Source: Endomicrobium sp.
GTDB taxonomy: Bacteria > Elusimicrobiota > Endomicrobiia > Endomicrobiales > Endomicrobiaceae
Direction: 5' to 3'
Length of the DNA stretch: 9,050 nt
Assembly (NCBI GenBank): GCA_031273885.1
Contig: JAISRA010000048.1
Location: 1 to 9,050 of the forward strand
Shown: piece after piece, positions 1 to 6,140 of the stretch
Layout: each line of letters starts with the position of its first letter
Numbering within the stretch: the stretch's first letter is position 1
Program-made: the position numbers and the translations under genes
Notes under the pieces: generated by a model
Seen by the model: only the letters and a program-made list of their open reading frames with translations
Databases searched by the model: none
What the model was told of the DNA's origin: nothing

Positions 1-54
1 CTTCTGAACAGACTTTTTAAAAGATATTACAAGATAAGTCGTTTTTGTGAATGA
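1..54 (+). CDS. possible C-terminal tail of an upstream gene (partial)
   Basis: The first forward frame is open from the window edge for 17 codons and ends at TGA 52-54. The reading is basic and aromatic (LLNRLFKRYYKISRFCE), like the tail of a protein whose body lies before the window. The other two forward frames stop within the first 18 bases. It is too short to exclude chance in AT-rich DNA, and no family can be named. Confidence 0.2.
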   Translation, partial: LLNRLFKRYYKISRFCE

Positions 55-514
55 TTATTTCTCTTTTGTTTTTTAAGGAATAAATTCTTTTTGTATTATT
101 CATAAAATTTTTGGATTAAGACATTTCTTTTGAGTAATTCCTTTTTTTTTATATTAGTTATCTGTTTTTAGTGTATTTTCTATATTTTGAGTCCAGTCGA
201 TAAGGAATTGTTATTGTTATTACTTTTTTTTTGTTATTAGGAAAATTAAAGGTTGTAGATGTATTCTCTTTCGAAGATTTATTTTTAGAAACAAATGGTG
301 GGCAGCGCTTGAAGCCTAAAAGGGAGCGAACTAGTGATATATAAAAAGTATGTGGCCTGCTGCACAAATTCTGCAATATGTCCTGTCTGATGTAACTCTA
401 TGTAAAGGTGTTGTCAAAATAGATAGTCCCTATCTTAATGTAAAAGAAATAAAGAAAACAAGAAAGATAACACAAAGTTAAATAAGGCTGACCAACAGTA
501 CAGCCCTTCTATAC
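55..514. other. low-coding AT-rich stretch with one short reverse ORF
   Basis: Poly-T-rich, mostly non-coding DNA. The only open stretch is a minus-strand frame ending at 158 and open back to about 397. It could start at a TTG at 376, giving 72 residues. The product would be lysine- and serine-rich, with runs such as SLVRSLLGFKRCPPF and a basic end SKYRKYTKNR. It has no clear ribosome binding site, no membrane segment and no family I recognise. A run this long is unusual but not impossible by chance in such DNA, so it is either a remnant or noise. I see no RNA gene, terminator or array here. Confidence 0.3.
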
Positions 515-1061
515 TTAGATCCTCAGCCCCTTGTGATTCCGAATTTTACCATGACTAAAACCGTCAAAGCCTATTATATATATAGTGCCTGTCATAGACG
601 ACCCTCCAGCAAAAATAATTACTATGACAGTAAGGACCAATATTTCTCCTAGCAGAGCTTTCGATATCTACAGTGTTAGTTCTTAGAAGTAACCAACAAT
701 TTATAGACAGTCCTGCTAAAGTTATAAGGATGAATACTAAACCTATAATAGTAGCAACAAGGATGACTGCTCTGCTAGAAACAACAGACATCCCAATAGT
801 ATTCAAACGGGTGTCTGCTTTGGCGCCTAAATCAACGACTGTTGAAATCTTTACAAAGAGCCAGTAATCTGAAACAGGAAGATTTAAAAAGTCTATTATG
901 GGATCATCCGAAAGACTTGTGTTAACAACAACGCTTGCTCTTAAGTCCACAGCCTTAGTTGAGTTTAGTCTAACAAATACACCAAAACCAGTGGAGTCAG
1001 CAAGCAGCAATAACAAAAGAAATGCCGTTTGCAGAAGACGAAAAGAAATAGGAACTAAATA
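515..1061 (-). pseudogene. decayed membrane protein, one frameshift
   Basis: A minus-strand frame is open from about 1061 down to 564 (some 166 codons), far longer than expected by chance here. It begins with a signal-peptide-like run (RLLQTAFLLLLLLADS), continues through a mixed polar region, and reaches a long hydrophobic helix (AVILVATIIGLVFILITLAG). Near 640-660 the protein-like reading moves to a neighbouring frame, which starts ALLGEILVLTVIVIIFAGG and ends at TAA 517-515. In that frame a second membrane helix is followed by a basic tail (GKIRNHKGLRI). Joined, the product would be about 180 residues with an N-terminal hydrophobic segment and two later helices. No good start codon or ribosome binding site is present; the frame upstream of 1061 hits TAG. 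The family is not recognised. The plus strand also carries a fairly open frame at 634-1060 with similar base periodicity, so strand assignment rests on the hydrophobic continuity across the frameshift. Confidence 0.45.
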
Positions 1062-1553
1062 CTAGTGCAAGTACTACTATTGTTGTGTTACACAGCGCTT
1101 GGAGTTGGAATAGTTGCAGCTATTGCTATCTAAAAAAACTCAACTACAACTGAACCAGATAATTCTTACGGAAACGGCAATGATGATGGAAGTTCTTTCT
1201 AGCTGCAAAAGTTTATGGAATTTTTAGCAAATTTAGCAATTATACCCATGGTAAAAGAAGGGCTTAGAGAATGAGATTATGCGCTCATTATGATGAGGTC
1301 CCTTGCGACAGAGACAGCTCAAGACGTAATTTCATGCAAGATTTAAGAGATCCATCGCTCTTTCTTTGTTGAAAGGGAAGTTAGACAAGTTATTGATAGA
1401 ATTTATAAGGATCATCTTTTAAACGAGATTTAATTTCTGAAAAACGATCCAAATAAACTAAATCGTGACACCAAACTTGCAATGTTATTGTGTAACCATC
1501 TGCACAATAAATACAAGATTAATGTCGCGAGTGCATAGAGTCACTTTTTATAG
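1022..1553 (+). pseudogene. multiply interrupted gene remnant with one membrane helix
   Basis: No frame is intact, but protein-like readings follow each other. A polar start at ATG 1022 (MPFAEDEKK, TAG, then ELNTSASTT) gives way about 1065-1080 to another frame with a helix (VLLLLCYTALGVGIVAAIAI). After that comes a Thr/Asn/Gly linker (NSTTTEPDNSYGNGNDDG) and a helical-looking body (QKFMEFLANLAIIPMVKEG; REVRQVIDRIYKDHLLNEI; NDPNKLNRDTKLAMLLCNHL). That frame carries stops at 1131, 1200, 1272, 1344, 1431, 1536 and 1551, using all three stop codons. Stop density is only modestly below chance for this base composition, so part of the reading may be accidental. A single-pass anchor followed by a low-complexity linker is the most believable element. 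Its 5' end overlaps the reverse-strand remnant. Family unknown. Confidence 0.35.
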
Positions 1554-1646
1554 TCAGTTTGTAGTCGCTTGAAGTTTCTCCTTCCCGCAGTGTCGTTGCA
1601 ACCTTTGGGAGGAGTCCGAAGAAAAGAAGAAGCCAAAATCAGGCAA

Positions 1647-1658
1647 GATAGATAGATA
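1647..1658. repeat. (GATA)3 followed by TATATT
   Basis: Three tandem GATA units run directly into an alternating TA stretch. The reading frame of the zinc-ribbon-like remnant changes exactly here. Removing one TA pair after the repeat would join KIDR to YCHYC in a single frame, so replication slippage is a simple explanation for the break. Confidence 0.5.
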
Positions 1659-1732
1659 TATTGTCACTACTGCAATGGGTTCACTGATTATTATGCTAAA
1701 GAGTATACATAGGTATTGACTTCTTTATTGTC

Positions 1733-1750
1733 TGAAATGCTTGAAATGCT
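1733..1750. repeat. tandem 9-bp duplication
   Basis: The 9-mer TGAAATGCT occurs twice without a gap (1733-1741 and 1742-1750). Being a multiple of three it preserves frame and would encode a repeated Glu-Met-Leu in the remnant's frame. Confidence 0.7.
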
Positions 1751-1756
1751 ATAGAT

Positions 1757-1784
1757 ATAACTAATTCAAAATAACTAATTCAAA
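1757..1784. repeat. tandem 14-bp duplication
   Basis: ATAACTAATTCAAA is present twice in perfect tandem (1757-1770, 1771-1784). Fourteen is not a multiple of three, so the duplication shifts the frame. Deleting one copy joins the frame that carries the CxxC motif (first codon positions divisible by three) to the frame of the downstream membrane segment at 1787. The joined reading still meets TAG and TAA codons at 1752 and 1758. Confidence 0.75.
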
Positions 1785-1984
1785 AAAATGTTATTATAGC
1801 TTTTATCCCTTTTGGCATATCAATAGCATTGGATTTAAGTTAACGACAAGAACGTCAAATTTTGCTAAATTTCTTGGCAATAAACTGGACTGGTGCTTTT
1901 AAAATATATTTATTTTTAGAAGGACAGGTAGACAGGACTGCAAGATTTATTACGCATTTATTAAAACTGTTTACAGAGACTTAA

Positions 1985-2167
1985 AGAATATGACCAGATG
2001 TTTAATCCATTCTTTCAAAAAGACAGCCTTTGGAGTGAGCAGTTAACGCGAGGTTGCTATGAATAGAAAAAGCTAACCAACTGTAGACAAAATTCTTCAG
2101 AGTACAGTCAGAGTACAGAATAAAAAGAGTAAGAACGACAACTCAGAGAGTCGATATTATATTAAGT
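1985..2167. other. non-coding stretch with one direct repeat
   Basis: One forward frame (codons from 1903) stays open through 2043 and resumes after two TAA codons up to TAG 2188-2190, but it shows no recognisable motif. A 10-bp direct repeat, CAGAGTACAG, lies at 2098-2107 and 2109-2118. Nothing else is visible before the promoter at 2168. Confidence 0.35.
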
Positions 2168-2196
2168 TTGACTTTTATACAAAATTATAGTATACT
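2168..2196 (+). promoter_or_regulatory. sigma-70 promoter for purA
   Basis: TTGACT (2168-2173) and TATACT (2191-2196) each differ from consensus by one base and are separated by exactly 17 bases. Transcription would begin near 2203. This is one of the two best promoter matches in the window, and it marks the border between decayed DNA and the expressed purA region. Confidence 0.75.
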
Positions 2197-2202
2197 TCTC
2201 TT

Positions 2203-2383
2203 GGTGAGTGAAAAATTATTTTAACAAAAAAACTTACGAAAACTTGCTAAGCAGGCTGGTATATAAAGTTGAATCTAGCTGGGCAGTGTTCGTTTTAGAC
2301 CAATGGTGCTTCTGACACCAAATACTGGCTGTTTAGATTTTATTTTTATCAAAAGTTTAAGTGTTTTTTTATGGAAGGTAATC
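2203..2383 (+). promoter_or_regulatory. long purA leader with small hairpins
   Basis: If transcription starts near 2203, the purA message has a leader of about 180 nt, long for a compact genome. It contains TGGTG (2304-2308) pairing with CACCA (2316-2320) across a 7-base loop, nested inside a weak CAGT/ACTG pairing (2284-2287 with 2324-2327). An AACTT/AAGTT pair occurs further upstream. I do not see the purine riboswitch core or another known riboswitch consensus. It may be regulatory or simply degraded sequence left between the promoter and the gene. The ribosome binding site (GGAAGG) lies at 2373-2378. Confidence 0.3.
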
Positions 2384-3673
2384 ATGTCAACATTAGTTGT
2401 TTTGGGAACACAGTGGGGAGATGAAGGTAAGGGGAAGGTTGTTGATTATCTTGCAAAGCAAGCGGATTATATTGTCCGCTATCAGGGTGGTAATAATGCC
2501 GGTCACACATTAATTTACGAAAACCAACCTTTTGTACTTCATTTAATACCGTCTGGAATACTCTTTCCTGAAAAATACTGTTTAATTGCTAATGGCGTTG
2601 TAGTTGATCCTAAAGCTTTAAAAGAAGAACTTACTTTTTTAAGTAAAAGGAAAATTGCTATCAAAGGTAGGTTTTTCATAAGCGAACAGGCCCATATAAT
2701 ACTTCCTTATCATAAACTTATTGATATAATACTTGAACAAGGAAATGTTAAGATTGGCACTACAAAAAGAGGGATAGGGCCTTGTTATTCTGATAAAATA
2801 AAAAGAATTGGTATAAGAGTTATTGATTATTTGGAGAAAGATGTTTTTTTGGATCTTATTGAAAAAAATCTTATTGAAAAAGCACTTATTTTAGAAAATA
2901 GCGGAGTAAATATTGAGGAATTGAAGAAAGAAATATTAAAAGATCATATGGAACTTTCAAAGTTTATAAAACCTTTTGTTGCAGATACTAGTCTTATGAT
3001 TGATAATGCAATTAAGAAGAATAAAAATGTGCTTTTTGAAAGTGCTCAAGGTACATTATTAGATTTAGATTTTGGAACTTACCCTTATGTAACATCATCT
3101 AATCCTACGGCTGGCGGTGTATGTTCTGGATCGGGTGTCGGTCCTACAGAAATAGACAGAGTTTTGGGAGTTGTAAAGGCTTATACTACAAGAGTAGGAG
3201 AAGGACCTTTTGCTGTAGAGCTTTTTGATAAGATGGGAGACTTCTTAAGGGAAAAAGGTGGAGAATACGGGGCTACAACAGGTAGACCTCGTCGTTGCGG
3301 GTGGTTTGATGCGGTTGTTGTGCGTCACAGCGTTAGAGTCAGTGGTATAAAACATTTAATTCTCACAAAACTTGATTGCATGGAAGGTATAGATACAATC
3401 AAAATATGTGTCGCATATAAATACAAGGGTAAAATATATAAGGATTTTCCAGCCTCAAGGACTGTTCAGAAATATGCTAAACCTGTTTATGAAAAGATGG
3501 CGGGATTTAAAGGTAAAATTAAAGGCATTTCGGATTTTAAAAAATTGCCTCTTAATGCTCAAAAATACGTCAAGCGGTTAGAGCAACTTGTTGGAGCTCC
3601 TATCAATTTGATTTCTCTTGGCAGAAAAAGAGAGGAGACAATAGAAATAACCGAAAGCGTAAAGTGGTTCTAA
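2384..3673 (+). CDS. purA: adenylosuccinate synthetase
   Basis: PurA condenses IMP with aspartate using GTP to form adenylosuccinate, the first committed step to AMP, in the cytoplasm. The product is 429 residues, close to the usual ~430. Visible hallmarks are the phosphate loop GDEGKGK (residues 12-18, with catalytic Asp13), NNAGHT with catalytic His41, the IMP-binding TTKRGIGP (126-133), and the stretch SSNPTAGGVCSGSGVGP (238-254). TTRVGEGPF (268-276), GATTGRPRRCGWFDAV (296-311), the guanine-recognising LTKLD (327-331) and the closing SLGRKREETI (411-420) follow. The ATG at 2384 starts the family-conserved N-terminus six bases after a GGAAGG ribosome binding site. An in-frame ATG at 2303 would add 27 residues unlike the family and is rejected. 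The gene is full length with no lesion. It is transcribed from the promoter at 2168-2196, and no clear terminator follows. Confidence 0.97.
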   Translation: MSTLVVLGTQWGDEGKGKVVDYLAKQADYIVRYQGGNNAGHTLIYENQPFVLHLIPSGILFPEKYCLIANGVVVDPKALKEELTFLSKRKIAIKGRFFISEQAHIILPYHKLIDIILEQGNVKIGTTKRGIGPCYSDKIKRIGIRVIDYLEKDVFLDLIEKNLIEKALILENSGVNIEELKKEILKDHMELSKFIKPFVADTSLMIDNAIKKNKNVLFESAQGTLLDLDFGTYPYVTSSNPTAGGVCSGSGVGPTEIDRVLGVVKAYTTRVGEGPFAVELFDKMGDFLREKGGEYGATTGRPRRCGWFDAVVVRHSVRVSGIKHLILTKLDCMEGIDTIKICVAYKYKGKIYKDFPASRTVQKYAKPVYEKMAGFKGKIKGISDFKKLPLNAQKYVKRLEQLVGAPINLISLGRKREETIEITESVKWF

Positions 3674-3690
3674 TTAAGTACTTCGTTTTT

Positions 3691-3699
3691 TGTTATAAT
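3691..3699 (+). promoter_or_regulatory. extended -10 promoter for the lepB cluster
   Basis: TGT directly precedes a perfect TATAAT (3694-3699), forming an extended -10 element. No good -35 box lies 16-18 bases upstream, which extended -10 promoters tolerate. Start of transcription would be near 3706, leaving a leader of about 140 nt before lepB. Confidence 0.45.
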
Positions 3700-3770
3700 T
3701 TAAGTAAGTGTAGGAATTATTGTAGGGCTCTATTTTTATCGTTTTTGTTCTTTTAATTTAGACTTACGTA

Positions 3771-3790
3771 GCAGTCAGTGTGAAGACTGT
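3771..3790 (+). promoter_or_regulatory. hairpin in the lepB leader
   Basis: CAGTC (3772-3776) pairs with GACTG (3785-3789) around an 8-base loop, with a flanking G-T wobble pair. There is no U-tract, so it is not a terminator. It sits about 55 nt before the lepB start; function unknown. Confidence 0.3.
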
Positions 3791-3846
3791 GAAGCGGGTT
3801 ATGTAGCTTAGTATAAATTTATTAAACATTAAGCGGACGTGTTACT

Positions 3847-4623
3847 GTGGAATTAAAACTTTTTATTATCGGTTGCAGTCTTTTTATTATAGCTATGTTT
3901 ATGTTAGTCATAAAAAAGTATTTTAATAATTCTTCGCTATTCTCAAAAATATTTAAAAATATTTATTTGTGGGTTGATACATGCTGGACAACACTTGTGA
4001 TAGCGTCATTTATTATGTTTTTCTTTGTACAGGCTTTTAAGATTCCTTCAGGGAGCATGAGGGAGACTCTTGTAGAGGGAGACCATCTATTTGTAAATAA
4101 GTTCATATATGGTTTTAAAGTTCCCTTTAGCAATAGTGGTAAGCGTTATGCCGCTTTAAGAAACGTGAAACCCGGAGATATAGTTGTTTTTCAGTGTCCT
4201 TCTGAAGCTTTAACGATTGCTGAAAGAGAAAAGGGAATCAAGAAAGACTATATAAAAAGATGTGTCGCCGTTGCAGGTGACAAAGTTGAAATAAAAGATA
4301 AAAAACTTTTTGTAAATGATGTTTATATTAAAGATTCTTATGCAGTGTTCAATGATTTTACGGTTTTTAAAGATTTTAATTTGAATGGTAATAACAAAAA
4401 TTATCAAACATTTTGGACAAGAGGTAAGTTTACTTCAATTCCTGTGCCTTTTGTAAGAGATAATTTTGGTCCTGTAATTATTCCTAAAGGGCATTATATG
4501 ATGATGGGTGATAATAGAGATTTTTCTTTTGATTCTCGTTTTTGGGGGCCTTTGCCTGATAAATATATCAAAGGTAAAGCATTATTTTTGTATTGGCCTA
4601 TTAAACGTTGGAGGATTATATGA
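3847..4623 (+). CDS. lepB: signal peptidase I (leader peptidase)
   Basis: LepB cleaves signal peptides from exported proteins on the outer face of the cytoplasmic membrane using a Ser/Lys dyad. The 258-residue product has two N-terminal membrane helices (about 4-22 and 46-62). Box B, IPSGSMRETL, follows with nucleophile Ser70. Box D, DYIKRCVAVAGDKVEI, has general base Lys137. Box E is GDNRDFSFDSRFWGPLP (221-237). Size and two-helix topology match Gram-negative-type enzymes. The start is a GTG at 3847; the frame upstream is open only to 3826 and has no ATG, and the ribosome binding site is weak. The stop overlaps the start of the NfeD-like gene by ATGA (4620-4623), so the two are probably translationally coupled. 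It is the first gene of the lepB-nfeD-SPFH transcription unit. Confidence 0.95.
   Translation: MELKLFIIGCSLFIIAMFMLVIKKYFNNSSLFSKIFKNIYLWVDTCWTTLVIASFIMFFFVQAFKIPSGSMRETLVEGDHLFVNKFIYGFKVPFSNSGKRYAALRNVKPGDIVVFQCPSEALTIAEREKGIKKDYIKRCVAVAGDKVEIKDKKLFVNDVYIKDSYAVFNDFTVFKDFNLNGNNKNYQTFWTRGKFTSIPVPFVRDNFGPVIIPKGHYMMMGDNRDFSFDSRFWGPLPDKYIKGKALFLYWPIKRWRII
4610..4614 (+). promoter_or_regulatory. ribosome binding site deciding the nfeD start
   Basis: GGAGG lies five bases before ATG 4620, inside the last codons of lepB. It settles the start at 4620 over an in-frame TTG at 4608, which overlaps the site itself. Confidence 0.75.
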
Positions 4624-5039
4624 CTTGGATTTGTTGGATTGGGATAGCGGTTGCTCTTATAATTTTTGAAATAATAACGTCGTCAACTTTTTTCTTTGTT
4701 TGTCTTGCCGTAGGGTCTGGTTTTGCGGCAATAGCGGCGTGGTTTACAAATTTAAATTGGATTATAATTGCTGTTTTTATAATACTTTCTATTCTCTCTC
4801 TCTGCTTTATAAGACCAATATTTAAAAAAATGATTAGTAAATCTAAGACCATTAATTCAAATGTTGATGCTCTTATTGGAGTAGATGTTGTGGTTACGGA
4901 AAAGATAATGCCTTTTAAAACGGGCTTTGTAAAAGTTGTAGGTGAGATATGGCGCGCCAAGTCAGATGTTGAAATTGACGTTGACGAGGTAGTGAAAGTA
5001 AGAAATATAGAAGGAACGACACTTGTAGTTAAAAAGTGA
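4620..5039 (+). CDS. NfeD-like membrane protein (short form)
   Basis: A 139-residue member of the NfeD family, short form without the protease domain. Residues 3-64 are almost wholly hydrophobic and form about three membrane helices (start MTWICWIGIAVALIIFEI). After a short basic stretch (KKMISKSK) comes a soluble beta-rich OB-fold domain (about 81-139) with NVDALIGVDVVVTEKI, GFVKVVGEIWRAKSD and IDVDEVVKVRNIEG. That layout is typical of the family. NfeD proteins are usually encoded beside SPFH/stomatin genes and thought to act with them in the membrane; the same pair is seen here. The gene begins inside the lepB stop (ATGA) and is followed 39 bases later by the SPFH gene. A 12-bp palindrome (GGTATATATACC, 5042-5053) sits in that gap. 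The precise molecular function of short NfeD proteins is not established. Confidence 0.9.
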   Translation: MTWICWIGIAVALIIFEIITSSTFFFVCLAVGSGFAAIAAWFTNLNWIIIAVFIILSILSLCFIRPIFKKMISKSKTINSNVDALIGVDVVVTEKIMPFKTGFVKVVGEIWRAKSDVEIDVDEVVKVRNIEGTTLVVKK

Positions 5040-5065
5040 CGGGTATATATACCAATATCAAAATT

Positions 5066-5073
5066 AGGAGGAA
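5066..5073 (+). promoter_or_regulatory. strong ribosome binding site of the SPFH gene
   Basis: AGGAGGAA, five bases before ATG 5079, is the strongest Shine-Dalgarno match in the window. It suggests high translation of the SPFH protein compared with its neighbours. Confidence 0.8.
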
Positions 5074-5078
5074 GTTAA

Positions 5079-5996
5079 ATGACGGCATTTGCTTGGATAA
5101 TTGTGGTTTTTGTAGTTGTTTTTGTATCAAATTCTGTAAAAATAATAAGACAATATGAAAAGGGACTTGTTGAAACTTTAGGTAAATATACCGGTACAAA
5201 AAATTCCGGTGCAAATATAATTATTCCTATGTTTCAGAAAATGTTAAGAGTCGATATGAGAGAGAGGGTTATCGATGTTCCCCCACAGAGTGTTATTACA
5301 AAAGACAACGTTTCTGTTATTGTTGACGCTATTATTTATTTTCAGGTTACAGACCCTGTGAAGGTAGTTTACAATATCGAAGATTTTGCACTCGCTGCTT
5401 TAAAACTGGCGCAGACAAATTTGAGAAATGTAATCGGCGATATGGAGTTGGACAGCACTCTTACATCTAGAGAAAAAATAAATACTCAGTTGAGAGTTGT
5501 AATGGATGAGGCTACAGATAAATGGGGAGTAAAAGTTACAAGGGTTGAAATACAGAAGATCGATCCACCTAAAGATATTACTGATGCTATGTCAAAACAA
5601 ATGAAAGCTGAAAGAGAAAAAAGAGCAAATATTTTGGAAGCAGAAGGTTTGAGACAAGCGGCAATTCTTAAAGCTGAAGGTGCGAAACAATCCGTTATTC
5701 TTGACGCCGAAGCTGTAAAAGAAAAAAAAGTTTTAGAGGCTATAGGGCAAGCTGAAGCAATAAGACAAGTTGCCGAAGCTGAAAAATATAAAATTGAAAT
5801 AGTTTATAATGCTATTCATGAAGGTAAGCCAACTAACGATCTTATTGCAATTAAATATCTAGAGTCTCTGGGTAAAGTTGCAGACGGTCAAGCAACAAAA
5901 ATTTTTTTGCCATTGGAAACTACTGGAATTACGGCTTCAATTGGTGGCATTGCAGAGCTTTTTAAAGATAAGTCGAAAGTTGTTACAGACAAATAA
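5079..5996 (+). CDS. SPFH / stomatin-like membrane protein (QmcA-type)
   Basis: A 305-residue SPFH-domain protein, the same length as E. coli QmcA. An N-terminal membrane anchor (residues 3-18, WIIVVFVVVFV) leads into the SPFH domain (about 24-180) with the typical QYEKGLVETLGKY, MRERVIDVPPQSVITKDNV, DAIIYFQVTDPVKVVYNI and LRNVIGDMELDSTLTSREKI. A long Ala/Glu/Lys-rich coiled coil follows (about 172-240; KAEREKRANILEAEG, LKAEGAKQ, GQAEAIRQVAEAEKY). The C-terminal tail contains LESLGKVADGQATKIFLP. Such proteins oligomerise into membrane-bound cages or microdomains and often modulate membrane proteases or lipid organisation. The adjacent NfeD-like gene is the usual partner. The start is fixed by the AGGAGGAA site. 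Stomatin, slipin and QmcA naming overlaps in this family; HflK/HflC is less likely because only one SPFH gene is present. Confidence 0.93.
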   Translation: MTAFAWIIVVFVVVFVSNSVKIIRQYEKGLVETLGKYTGTKNSGANIIIPMFQKMLRVDMRERVIDVPPQSVITKDNVSVIVDAIIYFQVTDPVKVVYNIEDFALAALKLAQTNLRNVIGDMELDSTLTSREKINTQLRVVMDEATDKWGVKVTRVEIQKIDPPKDITDAMSKQMKAEREKRANILEAEGLRQAAILKAEGAKQSVILDAEAVKEKKVLEAIGQAEAIRQVAEAEKYKIEIVYNAIHEGKPTNDLIAIKYLESLGKVADGQATKIFLPLETTGITASIGGIAELFKDKSKVVTDK

Positions 5997-5998
5997 AA

Positions 5999-6033
5999 AA
6001 ATAGGCAAAACTATTTATATTGTTGTACTTTTT
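5999..6033 (+). terminator. weak possible terminator after the SPFH gene
   Basis: AAATAG (5999-6004) pairs perfectly with CTATTT (6011-6016) around a 6-base loop just after the stop codon, and a short T run occurs at 6029-6033. Only one G-C pair supports the stem and the T run is distant, so termination would be inefficient at best. Confidence 0.2.
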
Positions 6034-6140
6034 ATTAGATTTGAGATGAAACAAAGAACATCAAAATGTTATATGTTATGCTGAAAGAACTATATATGAG
6101 CTTTTGCCTTGTGTGGCTGTATGCTAAATATTAAAAATAT

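Larger units (their letters stand above)
1560..1984 (+). pseudogene. remnant: zinc-ribbon-like motif then membrane segment
   Basis: From 1576 one frame reads SFSFPQCRCNLWEESEEKKK and KPKSGKIDR. At about 1655-1660 the reading moves frame and continues YCHYCNGFTDYYAKEYT to a TAG at 1710. Together this gives a CxC then CxxC pattern about 26 residues apart, like a small zinc ribbon. After short tandem duplications at 1733-1784, a third frame reads NVIIAFIPFGISIALDLS, a TAA at 1841, RQERQILLNFLAINWTGAFK and IYLFLEGQVDRTARFITHLL, ending at TAA 1982-1984. The last part looks like one or two membrane helices. The Pro, Asn and Trp-Thr-Gly spacing loosely recalls superinfection-immunity-type membrane proteins, but that is weak inference. 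Whether this belonged to the same gene as the block at 1022-1553 cannot be decided by eye. Confidence 0.4.

Noticed and set aside
300..420. Possible structured RNA in the G/C-richer patch before the first remnant
   Set aside because: No tRNA T-loop, tmRNA, RNase P or SRP hallmark could be found, and no strong nested pairing was seen.
673..1060. Forward-strand ORF opposite the reverse membrane-protein remnant
   Set aside because: It is interrupted by TAA at 865-867, has no start signal and lacks recognisable features. The reverse reading is longer and keeps its hydrophobic pattern through the frameshift. Base periodicity alone did not decide, so doubt remains.
2186..2216. Shared TATAGTAT plus GTGAGTGAAAAAT at 2186-2216 and 8676-8697, considered as a dispersed repeat
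   Set aside because: The exact match is only 13 bases and the spacing of the two parts differs. In 9 kb of AT-rich DNA such a match is expected by chance about as often as not.
2303..2383. In-frame N-terminal extension of purA from ATG 2303
   Set aside because: The 27 extra residues do not resemble PurA, whose conserved start matches ATG 2384 with a good ribosome binding site just before it.
4608..4619. TTG start for the NfeD-like gene at 4608
   Set aside because: It lies on the GGAGG site that serves ATG 4620, and the ATG overlaps the lepB stop as ATGA.
5042..5053. GGTATATATACC palindrome as an operator
   Set aside because: It lies inside an operon between nfeD and the SPFH gene with no promoter beside it, and alternating TA palindromes are common in such DNA.
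5878..6084. Forward ORF overlapping the end of the SPFH gene
   Set aside because: Most of it is an alternative frame of the SPFH coding sequence, with no start signal and no protein-like continuation.
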